Of a stretch of DNA of 64,000 nucleotides, positions 37,451-45,701 are shown in pieces (the stretch's first letter is position 1; each line of letters starts with the position of its first letter). A program made the position numbers and the translations under genes. The stretch is taken from positions 1-64,000 of the forward strand of contig NZ_FOOA01000015.1 of assembly GCF_900113065.1 (NCBI RefSeq), in the 5' to 3' direction. The notes under the pieces were generated by a model. That model searched no databases. It saw only the letters and a list, made by a program, of their open reading frames with translations, and was not told the origin of the DNA. The DNA is from Aureimonas phyllosphaerae (GTDB lineage Bacteria > Pseudomonadota > Alphaproteobacteria > Rhizobiales > Rhizobiaceae).

Positions 37451-38245
37451 ATGAGCGCCGTGCATGATGCCTCCTCCTTCAGCATTCACCCGGTCGACAA
37501 GGCTTCGCCAGGCGGGGTCGACAGTTTCCTCGCCGGCTCCTGGCTGGAGGATCAGCGACGCGGCCTCGATCGCGAGACGCCCCTGACGATCGCCGTCATC
37601 GACGATCGTCCGTTGATCCGTGACTGCTTCGGACGCGGATTGCGGGCCGTCGATGAAACGCTCGAGCTTCACTACTTCTCCGACCTGAAGTCGCTCGATG
37701 CGTCGGACGCAAAGATTGGGCACATCAACATCATCCTGATCTGCGCCACTTGGTCGAAGGCCAAGTCGGAGCATTATATGTCCCAGATCGCAAAGGTTCG
37801 TGCCGACAGGCCGGAGACCGATACGATCATCCTGTCGGAGATCGAGGACGTGTCGGACGTGCTACGAGCCTTCGAGGTCGGGGTGCGCGGGTACATCCCG
37901 CCGACGGTCAGCCTGGAGGTGGCGGTCAGCGCCATGCATCTGGTCGCGGCAGGTGGAATCTATGTCCCGGCCAGCATTCTGACCCGATGCGAGCAGCTCA
38001 TCCGGCAAAGCCCCACCACGAGTGCGGACGAGGACAGCGTGAGCCTTTTCACGTCCAGACAGATGCTGGTGATCGATGCCCTTCGGAAGGGTAAGGCCAA
38101 CAAGATCATCGCCTACGATCTGAACATGTGTGAAAGCACCGTCAAGGTTCATGTCAGAAACATCATGAAACGACTGAAGGCCCGCAACAGAACGGAAGTC
38201 GTCTATCTTTTGAGCAAGCTGGAGGGATCAAGACACCCTGCCTGA
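37451..38245 (+). CDS. LuxR/NarL-type regulator with atypical receiver domain
   Basis: 264-residue protein. A receiver-like domain (about 45-165) keeps the acidic pair DD at 51-52. The phosphoacceptor position at the end of beta-3 reads IILICATW, with no aspartate, and the conserved lysine position reads GYIPPT. A LuxR-type helix-turn-helix follows (about 200-258), with LFTSRQMLVIDALRKGKANK and ESTVKVHVRNIMKRL. It probably binds DNA without phosphorelay control. It has a GAGG Shine-Dalgarno about 8 nt upstream. It is followed by a Crp/Fnr regulator and lies between the EPS and cellulose loci, so a role in matrix regulation is possible but unproven. Confidence 0.88.
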   Translation: MSAVHDASSFSIHPVDKASPGGVDSFLAGSWLEDQRRGLDRETPLTIAVIDDRPLIRDCFGRGLRAVDETLELHYFSDLKSLDASDAKIGHINIILICATWSKAKSEHYMSQIAKVRADRPETDTIILSEIEDVSDVLRAFEVGVRGYIPPTVSLEVAVSAMHLVAAGGIYVPASILTRCEQLIRQSPTTSADEDSVSLFTSRQMLVIDALRKGKANKIIAYDLNMCESTVKVHVRNIMKRLKARNRTEVVYLLSKLEGSRHPA

Positions 38246-38329
38246 TAGCGGCCGCTCGTACGCGAGACCCGCAACCGGGAAGTCATCGAACGCCATGTGT
38301 GAATGAGGTCGGGTAAGGAGACGCGTTCG

Positions 38330-38995
38330 ATGCGTGAAAGCTCGCAGACCAACGGCTCGCTCAACGGCGAAATGGCGAGGGATCTGCGTGCGCTCCCGAT
38401 GTTTCAGCGCCTGTCCGAGGCCACAATCCGGGAGCTCAATAGGCAGGCCCGATGGCTCGATGTTCGAGAAGGCGCGACCATCGTCCTGCCTGGCGATCTC
38501 CTCGACAAGGTCTTCGTCGTGACGCGGGGCGAATTCTGGTTCTTCGCCTATACCGAGGAAGGCAAGGTCGTTTCCCTCCGCGAATCCAGCGTCGGATCGT
38601 TCATCGGCGAAGCGGCTCTGGTCGGCGGCTTCACGGCCAACTTCGCGGTGGAGGCGTCAGCGGATTCCACCGTCGCCGTCATCAAACCGGCTGCGATCCT
38701 CGACCTCTTCTGCCAGGACCGGGAGCTGGTCCTCTCTCTCCTGCGAAGCGCGATCGATCGCGAGCAGGTTCTGATCGAACAGGTCGGCGAGTTGATGCGC
38801 CTTTGCCGCAAGCACGCCCGGCACGACGGATCGGCGTCCATTCATCCCATCCCCACGCATTCCGATATCGCCTGCAGGATCGGAACCTATCGCGAAGCGG
38901 TGTCACGCACCATGAGCCACCTGCAGTATGCCGGCATCATCATTCGCGAAGACGACCGCCTTCTGGTGCCCGATGTCACCAAGCTGGGGTCCTGA
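38330..38995 (+). CDS. Crp/Fnr-family transcriptional regulator
   Basis: 221-residue protein. The N-terminal cyclic-nucleotide-binding-like domain (about 25-135) includes LPMFQRLSEATIRELN and GSFIGEAALVGGFTANFAVEA. The C-terminal winged HTH (about 165-215) has HSDIACRIGTYREAVSRTMSHLQYAGII. No FNR-type cysteine cluster is seen at the N-terminus, so it is not an oxygen-sensing FNR. The start at 38330 is preferred over 38303 because TAAGGAG lies 9 nt upstream. It is 84 nt from the LuxR-type gene and likely follows it in a transcript. Confidence 0.87.
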   Translation: MRESSQTNGSLNGEMARDLRALPMFQRLSEATIRELNRQARWLDVREGATIVLPGDLLDKVFVVTRGEFWFFAYTEEGKVVSLRESSVGSFIGEAALVGGFTANFAVEASADSTVAVIKPAAILDLFCQDRELVLSLLRSAIDREQVLIEQVGELMRLCRKHARHDGSASIHPIPTHSDIACRIGTYREAVSRTMSHLQYAGIIIREDDRLLVPDVTKLGS

Positions 38996-39210
38996 TCCGA
39001 CGAACGGATGAGGATGTCAGGGTTCACTGGTCAACGAGATCGGAGTCTCGCGCGGGCTGTGGACACCCTGAAAGGCTTCCCTTGGGTGATCCAATGCATG
39101 CCGCGCCGGCCATCAATGCGACGGAGGGTCCCGCTTGGAAACACGGGCGAGACTCCCGCTGCAGGACGGCGCCCCTCGAAGGCAGCCCCTGGAACGTCTG
39201 GCCGACGGGT

Positions 39211-40332
39211 TCAGACGAACAGGTTGTACGTGATGAGTTCCGGCGCGGCGTGCTGGATGGCGACGAAGCTCTGATCCGCATAGACCACGAACAATGTCCC
39301 GTCGGGCATCTGCGTCAGGCCCGCTACCGGGACGCCGGTCTCGATCCGGTCTCCGCGATACCAGTCGAAGTCGGTGATGACGTCCTGAGCTCCAGCCGTA
39401 TGGACGAACGTGTCGGCGCCCGCGTTGCCGGTCATGACGTTGAGGCCCCGCCCGCCGACGATGCGATCGAGGCCGTCGCCTCCGAGGAGCGTGTCGTTTC
39501 CCGCGCCGCCGTCGATCGTCGTTCCAACGCTGCCGATGACGCGGACGAGATCATCGCCGCCGACGGCGAAGACGAGATTGTGTCCATCGCCGATGATGGT
39601 GATGACGTCGTTCCCGTCCAGCGGATCGGCCGCACCACTGCCGCCGAAGATCGTGTTGTTGCCGCTCCCCTCGACCGTGATCGTATCGGCGCCGAGCCCG
39701 CCGACGATCACGTTGGAGCCGACGCCCTGGATGCGCAGCGTATCGTTTCCGAGCCCAGCGAAGAGATGGTTGTTGCCCGAGCCGCCGATGAAGATGTCGT
39801 CGTTGCCGGCATTGGCATAGACCACGTTCTGACCGTTGCCGCGCACCACGATGCGATCGGCGCCGTCGCTCGGGTCGGAACCGGTGTTGCCGCCGAAGAT
39901 CGTGTTGTCGCCCGTGCTGTCGATCGTGATCGTGTCGCTGCCGGACCCGCCGACGACCGCGTTGTTCGCCTTGTTGAGGATCCGGACCTCGTCGTCCCCG
40001 AGGCCGGCCGAGATCGTCGCGTTGCCGAGCGCGCGGTAGAGGATCGTGTCGTTGCCGGCATTGGCGTAGATCTCGCCCGATCCCTCGCCCGCGACCGCGA
40101 TCGCGTCATCGCCGTCCTGCGCGTCTCCCGGACCGCGGCCGCCGAAGACGAGGACGCGCTCGCCTGCCAGCGGCATGGCATGGATCGTATCGGCGCCGAG
40201 GTCGCCGTAGATCGTGTCGCTGCCCGAACCCGACGCGATGCGATCGCCGCCGCCCGTCCCGCGAAGAAGCTCGGAACGCGTCGATCCGGACGGAAACGGC
40301 GTGGCCATCAGGGTGTCGAGCAGCTGACTCAT
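39211..40332 (-). CDS. RTX-like calcium-binding repeat protein
   Basis: 373-residue acidic, Gly/Asp/Asn-rich protein built almost wholly of RTX-type repeats (GGxGxDxUx variants such as GGSGSDTI, GGAGNDTL, GGLGADTI). Many carry an altered pattern with GNGQNVVYANAGNDDI. A non-repeat C-terminal part (about 325-373) has DVITDFDWYRGDRIETG, often seen at the end of RTX proteins as a type I secretion signal region. ATG 40332 (MSQLLD) is preferred to 40377. No type I secretion genes are in the window. It is the last gene on the strand of the cellulose operon, 73 nt after the TPR gene. Confidence 0.82.
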   Translation of the reverse strand: MSQLLDTLMATPFPSGSTRSELLRGTGGGDRIASGSGSDTIYGDLGADTIHAMPLAGERVLVFGGRGPGDAQDGDDAIAVAGEGSGEIYANAGNDTILYRALGNATISAGLGDDEVRILNKANNAVVGGSGSDTITIDSTGDNTIFGGNTGSDPSDGADRIVVRGNGQNVVYANAGNDDIFIGGSGNNHLFAGLGNDTLRIQGVGSNVIVGGLGADTITVEGSGNNTIFGGSGAADPLDGNDVITIIGDGHNLVFAVGGDDLVRVIGSVGTTIDGGAGNDTLLGGDGLDRIVGGRGLNVMTGNAGADTFVHTAGAQDVITDFDWYRGDRIETGVPVAGLTQMPDGTLFVVYADQSFVAIQHAAPELITYNLFV

Positions 40333-40405
40333 GGGGGCGGAACCTTTCAATGGAATGGAATGCGGGCCGGGGGTCATCGGGTGGTGGCGCCCCGGCCCGT
40401 CCGGG

Positions 40406-42286
40406 TCACCAGGCGTTGAACTGGGAGTTGAAGGTCGCGCCGATGCCGAAGCGGGTGTCCTTGGTGGATCCCTTCTTGTCCTCGGCCTTGAAGATCTGCC
40501 GGGCCTCGGAGAAGCGCCGCATCTTCAGGTTCGTCCAGCCGCGCAGCAATTCGGCGCCGCGATCGTAGCCCTTGGCGGCCTGGCGCTTGTCGAGCGTCGC
40601 CAGGGCGGCCTTGTAGTCGCCGGCATCGAACTGCTTCTGCGCTTCGCGAAGCGCCGCATCCTGGCCCCCGCCGCCGCCCTTGCGCACGGTCACCGGGCGT
40701 GCCTTGGCGCGCGGCGCACTGGCGGCAGAAGCCGTCTGGAACTCGGCAAGTTCGGGATAGCGTTCGCCGTATCGCGCCTTCACCGCCTTGAGCCCGGCCG
40801 TGTCCTTCAGGCGGGCGCTCGCGACGGCGAGGCCGATCACGCCCTGGCTGCTCTCGTCCCAGCCCACCGACTTCTCGAACCAGGCCTTGGCCGTCTCGAC
40901 CTTCTCCTGGCCGATCCAGTACCATCCCAGCGACTGGGCGCCGAGGGCCGAGCGGCTTGCATCGACCACGTCGGCGAAGCGCCTGACCTCGTCCGCGCCC
41001 GGCAGCGTGTCGGAAGCCCCGGAACTCAGTCGCTCCGACACGAGCTCGATGTAGATCTTCTCGATTTCCGGCGCGCGATCGCGATTGTCGTAGGCGAGCT
41101 TGCCGGCCGCATCGAGGTCGCCGGCCTGCCGCAGCGAAAGAACCACGCCCTCGACGTTCTTCGGGCTGGAGTCGATCTGGGCCGCGGCGCGGAACCAGTC
41201 AGCGGCCTCCGCCCACTTCTTCTGGCCGTAGTAGTACCATCCGAAGAGCTGCGCATCGCCGGCCGAGCGCTCGCGCCCGACGAACTCGGCAAAGCGGGCG
41301 AGATCGGCGTCCGCGGGAAGGTTGGAGGCGAGGCCGGATGCGACGCGGCCCATCTCGGCGCGCAGGGGGTCGAACCGGAGGGTGGCGAACTCGCTGCGCC
41401 CGTCCGCGCCTGTCCGGCCGAGCGCGATCAGCGCGTCGGCTCCGGCGGGGGGCAGGAGGGCGCTTGCCTTCTGGACGGTCGCCAGGCGCTGGCCGCCGTC
41501 CTGGCACTGCGAGAGAACGTAGGCGTAGGCGTCGTAGGCCCGTGCGAGGTCGCCCGTGCGCACAAGGGCTTCCCCAAGGTTCCACATCAGATCGACATTG
41601 TCGCAGGTGAGGAGCGACGGGCGGGACTGCGCGGCCTTCACAACCACCGGCCACGAGCCGTTGGCAGCGGCCGCCGCGATGGACGATCGTGCCGTCGCGT
41701 CGGCCAGCTTCTCGCCGAGATCGGCCGTCGGCTGCCATCCGGCGTTGTCGCCCTTCAGCTTCTCGACCATCGCGGCCGCTCCCGCGTAGTCTCCTGTCGC
41801 AAAGAGATCCCAGATCGGCTGCTCGCTGACCTTCGGGCCCGCCGAAAACAGGTCTTCGGGGGGCGCCCAGGTCGGATAGAGTGCCTTCAGGCGGCGGATT
41901 TCGGCGCCGACACGCGCCATGTCGCGTTGCGCGGCGTAGTAGCGAAGGGCCGCGTCGTCGGGGCCGGACGGTGCGTCGGGCTCGTTCGCGGTGGCCGCCG
42001 CGGGCGCGATCTGGAACGCGGCGGTCGGCGCACGCGTCTGGGCTTCCGGCGGCTGGACGGCCGCGAACGGATTGGCGCCGCCCGCAGCCGGCGCGACGGG
42101 GCTGGCTGCCGCGATCGGGGCGGGTGCGAAGGACGGCGGTCGCACGCCGCCCGCAGCCGGCGCCGCCGCGGCCGGGGCGCCCAGCGCACCGGTGCCGAAG
42201 TTCGGCGCGGCCACCTGGGCATTGGCGGCGGTCAGTGAGACGAGGAGGAGGCTCGCGGACGCGAGGAGACAGGCTTTCACAGGCAT
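40406..42286 (-). CDS. TPR-containing periplasmic protein of the cellulose operon
   Basis: 626-residue predicted exported protein. It has a signal peptide (about 1-23, ending AANAQ), an Ala/Pro-rich linker (about 24-110), and repeated helical pairs of TPR/Sel1 type (for example YYYGQKKWAEAADWFRAAAQ and YWIGQEKVETAKAWFEKSVG). A basic Gly-rich stretch at about 540-550 precedes a last repeat. It sits where BcsC would be but has none of the roughly 350-residue outer-membrane barrel of BcsC, and the C-terminus ends FGIGATFNSQFNAW. It overlaps bcsZ by 10 nt. A role as a periplasmic scaffold for cellulose export is inference. Confidence 0.75.
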   Translation of the reverse strand: MPVKACLLASASLLLVSLTAANAQVAAPNFGTGALGAPAAAAPAAGGVRPPSFAPAPIAAASPVAPAAGGANPFAAVQPPEAQTRAPTAAFQIAPAAATANEPDAPSGPDDAALRYYAAQRDMARVGAEIRRLKALYPTWAPPEDLFSAGPKVSEQPIWDLFATGDYAGAAAMVEKLKGDNAGWQPTADLGEKLADATARSSIAAAAANGSWPVVVKAAQSRPSLLTCDNVDLMWNLGEALVRTGDLARAYDAYAYVLSQCQDGGQRLATVQKASALLPPAGADALIALGRTGADGRSEFATLRFDPLRAEMGRVASGLASNLPADADLARFAEFVGRERSAGDAQLFGWYYYGQKKWAEAADWFRAAAQIDSSPKNVEGVVLSLRQAGDLDAAGKLAYDNRDRAPEIEKIYIELVSERLSSGASDTLPGADEVRRFADVVDASRSALGAQSLGWYWIGQEKVETAKAWFEKSVGWDESSQGVIGLAVASARLKDTAGLKAVKARYGERYPELAEFQTASAASAPRAKARPVTVRKGGGGGQDAALREAQKQFDAGDYKAALATLDKRQAAKGYDRGAELLRGWTNLKMRRFSEARQIFKAEDKKGSTKDTRFGIGATFNSQFNAW

Positions 42287-43356
42287 CGCGGATACCTTTC
42301 GGCAAGGGCCAGGAGGCTCAGGAGATGAAGGGTGCTAGGGTAGTAGGTGGTCGGCTCGAAGTTTCGCGTGGCGTCCCCGGCCGGCCGGCCGTCGAGGGCG
42401 CAGGCGACAAGGTCTGCGATCGCGCCGTAGCCCGCCGCAGGAAGCGGATCGATCACGAGCCCCGTGTCGAGGTCGACGATCTTCGGGCCCGCGGTGCCCC
42501 AGCTTTCCCGGTAGGACGCGAGGAGGTCGCGCTCGGCAGGGCCGCTCCAGGCGAGATAGAGCGGAACGCGGACGGCGTTCCAGCCGAACATGGCGGGAAA
42601 CGACCGGGCGGGAGCCGGCGTCCCCTTCGCCAACGAGATCCAGTCGCTCGGGAGCCCCTGCTCGCCGAACCGCGCGGAGGCCGCGAGATCGCGGCCGCTC
42701 TGCGAGAGGTTCGCCTTCGCCAGCGTCGGCGAGACGGCGGACAGGTCCTCGATCGCGGGAAACACCCAATAGGACAGGTTGACGACCGGTCCGTCCGGCT
42801 GTTCGCCCGCGCTGAAGCCCGAGACGGCCGGCATCAGGACGCTGCGCGATCCCGCGGGTTTTACGGCGAGTTCCGCGACCGCGTCGGCGATCCGGGTCGC
42901 CGAGCCTCGCCATTCCGGCACGTTCCACGCCTCGGCTGCGCGCAGGAGCGCCCAAGCGATCAGGAGATCGCCGTCCGAGGCGTCGTTCATGTCGGTGACG
43001 CGGGGCTCGGCGCCGGGGTCCCAGCGCCAGGCCGCGAGCCCGTCCTTGCGGATGAAGAGCTCCTGGCTGGTCCAGTTCCAGAGCTTCTCGAAGCTCGGCC
43101 GGTCGCCGGCGGCGACGGCCAGGAGCATGCCGTAGCCCTGCCCCTCGCTGTGGCTGATGGCACCGTTGTCGTCGTCGACGACCCGACCCTCGTCGGTGAC
43201 GAAGCGGCTTCGATAGAGCTCCCAGCCCCCGACGAGATAGTCGATCGGCTGAACCCGGACCTCCGGCAGCGCGTCGGCTGCGGCGAACGAGGGTTGTGGC
43301 GCCATCATCGTCGCGACCGCGAGCGCCAGCGCGCAAACATGTCTCCGGCCCGTCAC
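42277..43356 (-). CDS. bcsZ: Cellulose-operon endoglucanase BcsZ (GH8)
   Basis: 359-residue secreted endo-1,4-beta-glucanase that trims or edits nascent cellulose in the periplasm. It has a signal peptide (about 1-25, ending PSFA) and the GH8 motifs with probable acid E71 in ISHSEGQGYGML and NDASDGDLLIAWAL. GTG 43356 overlaps the bcsB stop as GTGA and starts just before the signal peptide. A longer open frame upstream overlaps bcsB and is not used. Length fits the family. Confidence 0.92.
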   Translation of the reverse strand: MTGRRHVCALALAVATMMAPQPSFAAADALPEVRVQPIDYLVGGWELYRSRFVTDEGRVVDDDNGAISHSEGQGYGMLLAVAAGDRPSFEKLWNWTSQELFIRKDGLAAWRWDPGAEPRVTDMNDASDGDLLIAWALLRAAEAWNVPEWRGSATRIADAVAELAVKPAGSRSVLMPAVSGFSAGEQPDGPVVNLSYWVFPAIEDLSAVSPTLAKANLSQSGRDLAASARFGEQGLPSDWISLAKGTPAPARSFPAMFGWNAVRVPLYLAWSGPAERDLLASYRESWGTAGPKIVDLDTGLVIDPLPAAGYGAIADLVACALDGRPAGDATRNFEPTTYYPSTLHLLSLLALAERYPRCL

Positions 43357-45701
43357 GACTTCTTCTCGCCGAGCCGGCGCAGGAGCAGGAATGTCGACAC
43401 GGCCAGGAGGATCGACGAGGCAAACATCAGCGCCGCGTAGCGATCGCTGTGCCGCGAGAACCAGCCGGCGAGGACCAGACGGGCGTTCGAGATGCTGCGC
43501 GGCTGCGTCTCGAAGAGCATCTCCTTGTCGTCGTTCGTCGAGACGAGGGCCTGATCGGCCGCCGCCGGGATGTCGGTCCTGGCGCCGTCGATCGCATTCC
43601 ACGTCGTCGGCGTGCCGAGGCGATGCAGCCCCTGCGTGAGCAGCGCCGAGGTCGGGGCGGTGAAGACAGTCCAGGCGGTTCCCGGCGCGGGCGTCGCGGC
43701 CTGCACAAGGAGCGCGCCGTCCTGCGGCAGTTCCCGCGGAGCCTCCGCCCGGCGTTCGCGATAGGTCGCGACGGCATTATGAATCGCATTCGTCACCGGA
43801 CGCGTGATCTCGGCGACCCTTTGCCCGACGCCGACGGGATCGGCGAAGGCCGACAGCGTCGTAACGTCCGGCGCGGGCACGTCGGCCGGTGCCTCGCCGT
43901 GCATGGTGGAGGCGTTGGCCTCCGACACGCCGCTCCATCCCGTCGGGGTCTCGGACAGGGCGAAGGCCGATGTCCCGTCGCGCAGCCGCAGGGCCGATGC
44001 GAGGTCGTTGGGCAGGGACGAATAGGTCCCCACGGCCAGGAGATCGCCGCCCTCGGCATGCGGCAGCGTGTTGACGAAACGCGGTTGGCGCACCGTGCCG
44101 GAGCTGGCCGCCATGCGGGCGACGATGGTTGCCGCCGCATTGCGGGCCGACGGGTCGTTGCCCGGCACGTAGACCATCAGGTCGCGGTCGGCCGCCCCGA
44201 GCGAGCCGACGCCGGCCAGGGTCGCCGAGAGGTTCGGATAGGAGCCGACACGGGCCAAGGCGGGAAGTTCGAGGCGCGTGTCGCCAGACAGCGCAAACCG
44301 CGCGGGCCGCTCGCCGCCGGCGGTGGCTTCGCAAGCCTCATCCTCGGCATTGGGCACGAGAGCCTCGATGCTGATCGTGTTGGGGCCCGGCTTCAGACGG
44401 TTCAGCGGGACCTTCAGGCGCTTGTCCTCGATCCTGCCCGGCTGGGGCGAGGACAGGGGCAGCGTCGCGACCACCTGCCCGTTGGCACGGACGAAGAGCG
44501 TGGCATCCGCGGACAGATTGGCGGCATAGGCGCCGTTCAGGACCAGGCTGGCAGCGTCGTAGTCGGCCGCATAGAAATCCGCGGGAAGCGACAGGCGCAG
44601 GTCCTCGCGAAACAGGCGACCGGCAAAGGGCCTGCCGTCGACGCCCAGCGCGTCGAGCCGCAGGTCGGCATGGCCGGAGACGGCCCGGCCCCGGCGATCG
44701 GCGATGGCCTGCAGGCCGGCCTGCGAGCCGTCAGGGGCCCAGGTTTGCGCGCCGGCTCGAAGTTGATCGAGGGCCTTGCGCACGTCGCCGGCGGTGGAGC
44801 CGGTCACGACGAGCGTCGCCGGCCGATCCACGGCTGAGGGCAGAAGCGAAACGCCGGGCCAGGGCGTCTGCGCACCCGGCTGCCGGGCCAGGGGCCCGAT
44901 CTCGTCCATCGTGCCGACGACGACGTCGAGCACGGCATCGCTGCCGCCCTCGCGGCCGAGCTGGACGAGCGGGTCGTCCATCGCACCGATCACGACGGCG
45001 GCCTCGATCGCGGCAAGCGTGTTGTCGGTCCGCTCCGCGGTCGAGCCTTCCGGCACGAGGCCGGCGATCCGGACCTTGCCCTGCCCGTCGCGCGGCAGGG
45101 CGGGCAGGTCGGCAAGGCCGGCGACGGCCGCGCCGGTCCTCGGGAAGCGCAGACCGCTCGCCGCGGGGTCGAACGACGTCCACAGCTCGTAGGTCCCCTG
45201 CACCGAGCAGTCGACGCGGTGGAACTGCTGCATGGAGATGCCGACGGCGTTGAAACCGGGGCGCAGGAGTCCGGGCGGCACGGGCAGGTCGAGTGACTGC
45301 GCGCTCCCGACCCGGATCGCCTGCGAGACGATCTCGACCCCGTTGACGCTGACGACGAGCGAGGAGCCTTCCGGCGCGACAGAGACGGCGGACGTGTAGC
45401 CGAGCGTAAGGCGGGCCTCCTTCGTGCTCTGCTCGCCCGTGACGAAGACGGGGAACACCCGATGGGACGCTTCGCCCGAGAACTGCAGGTCCGAGGACGC
45501 GGCGAGAAGCGGAGCGAGGTCCGCGCTTGGGGAGACGGCCGCCGTCGCTCCGGCCGGGGCGCCGGAGAAGTCGAAGGCCGGGGCCGTCTGCGCGCCGGCC
45601 GGTGCGCTCGCAAGGGCGAGGAGGCCGAGGGCGGTCGCTCCGGCCATCCGGAGCCGATGGGAAGACAGGTTCCAGGTCATGGTCGTGTTCCGTTGGCTCA
45701 A
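43353..45701 (-). CDS. bcsB: Cellulose synthase periplasmic subunit BcsB
   Basis: 782-residue protein that guides the glucan through the periplasm with BcsA. It has a signal peptide (ending APAGAQ, about 38), carbohydrate-binding and flavodoxin-like modules, and a C-terminal membrane anchor (about 755-775, ALMFASSILLAVSTFLLL). Signature parts include GFNAVGISMQQFHRVDC and LNRLKPGPNTISIEALVPN. It overlaps bcsA by 4 nt (ATGA) at its start and bcsZ by 4 nt at its end, so all three appear co-translated. Confidence 0.94.
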   Translation of the reverse strand: MSQRNTTMTWNLSSHRLRMAGATALGLLALASAPAGAQTAPAFDFSGAPAGATAAVSPSADLAPLLAASSDLQFSGEASHRVFPVFVTGEQSTKEARLTLGYTSAVSVAPEGSSLVVSVNGVEIVSQAIRVGSAQSLDLPVPPGLLRPGFNAVGISMQQFHRVDCSVQGTYELWTSFDPAASGLRFPRTGAAVAGLADLPALPRDGQGKVRIAGLVPEGSTAERTDNTLAAIEAAVVIGAMDDPLVQLGREGGSDAVLDVVVGTMDEIGPLARQPGAQTPWPGVSLLPSAVDRPATLVVTGSTAGDVRKALDQLRAGAQTWAPDGSQAGLQAIADRRGRAVSGHADLRLDALGVDGRPFAGRLFREDLRLSLPADFYAADYDAASLVLNGAYAANLSADATLFVRANGQVVATLPLSSPQPGRIEDKRLKVPLNRLKPGPNTISIEALVPNAEDEACEATAGGERPARFALSGDTRLELPALARVGSYPNLSATLAGVGSLGAADRDLMVYVPGNDPSARNAAATIVARMAASSGTVRQPRFVNTLPHAEGGDLLAVGTYSSLPNDLASALRLRDGTSAFALSETPTGWSGVSEANASTMHGEAPADVPAPDVTTLSAFADPVGVGQRVAEITRPVTNAIHNAVATYRERRAEAPRELPQDGALLVQAATPAPGTAWTVFTAPTSALLTQGLHRLGTPTTWNAIDGARTDIPAAADQALVSTNDDKEMLFETQPRSISNARLVLAGWFSRHSDRYAALMFASSILLAVSTFLLLRRLGEKKS

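Noticed and set aside
39400-40300. Repetitive DNA resembling a repeat array
   Set aside because: Repeats encode glycine-rich RTX motifs in frame and are imperfect with 9-residue periodicity; there are no spacers, so it is not a CRISPR.
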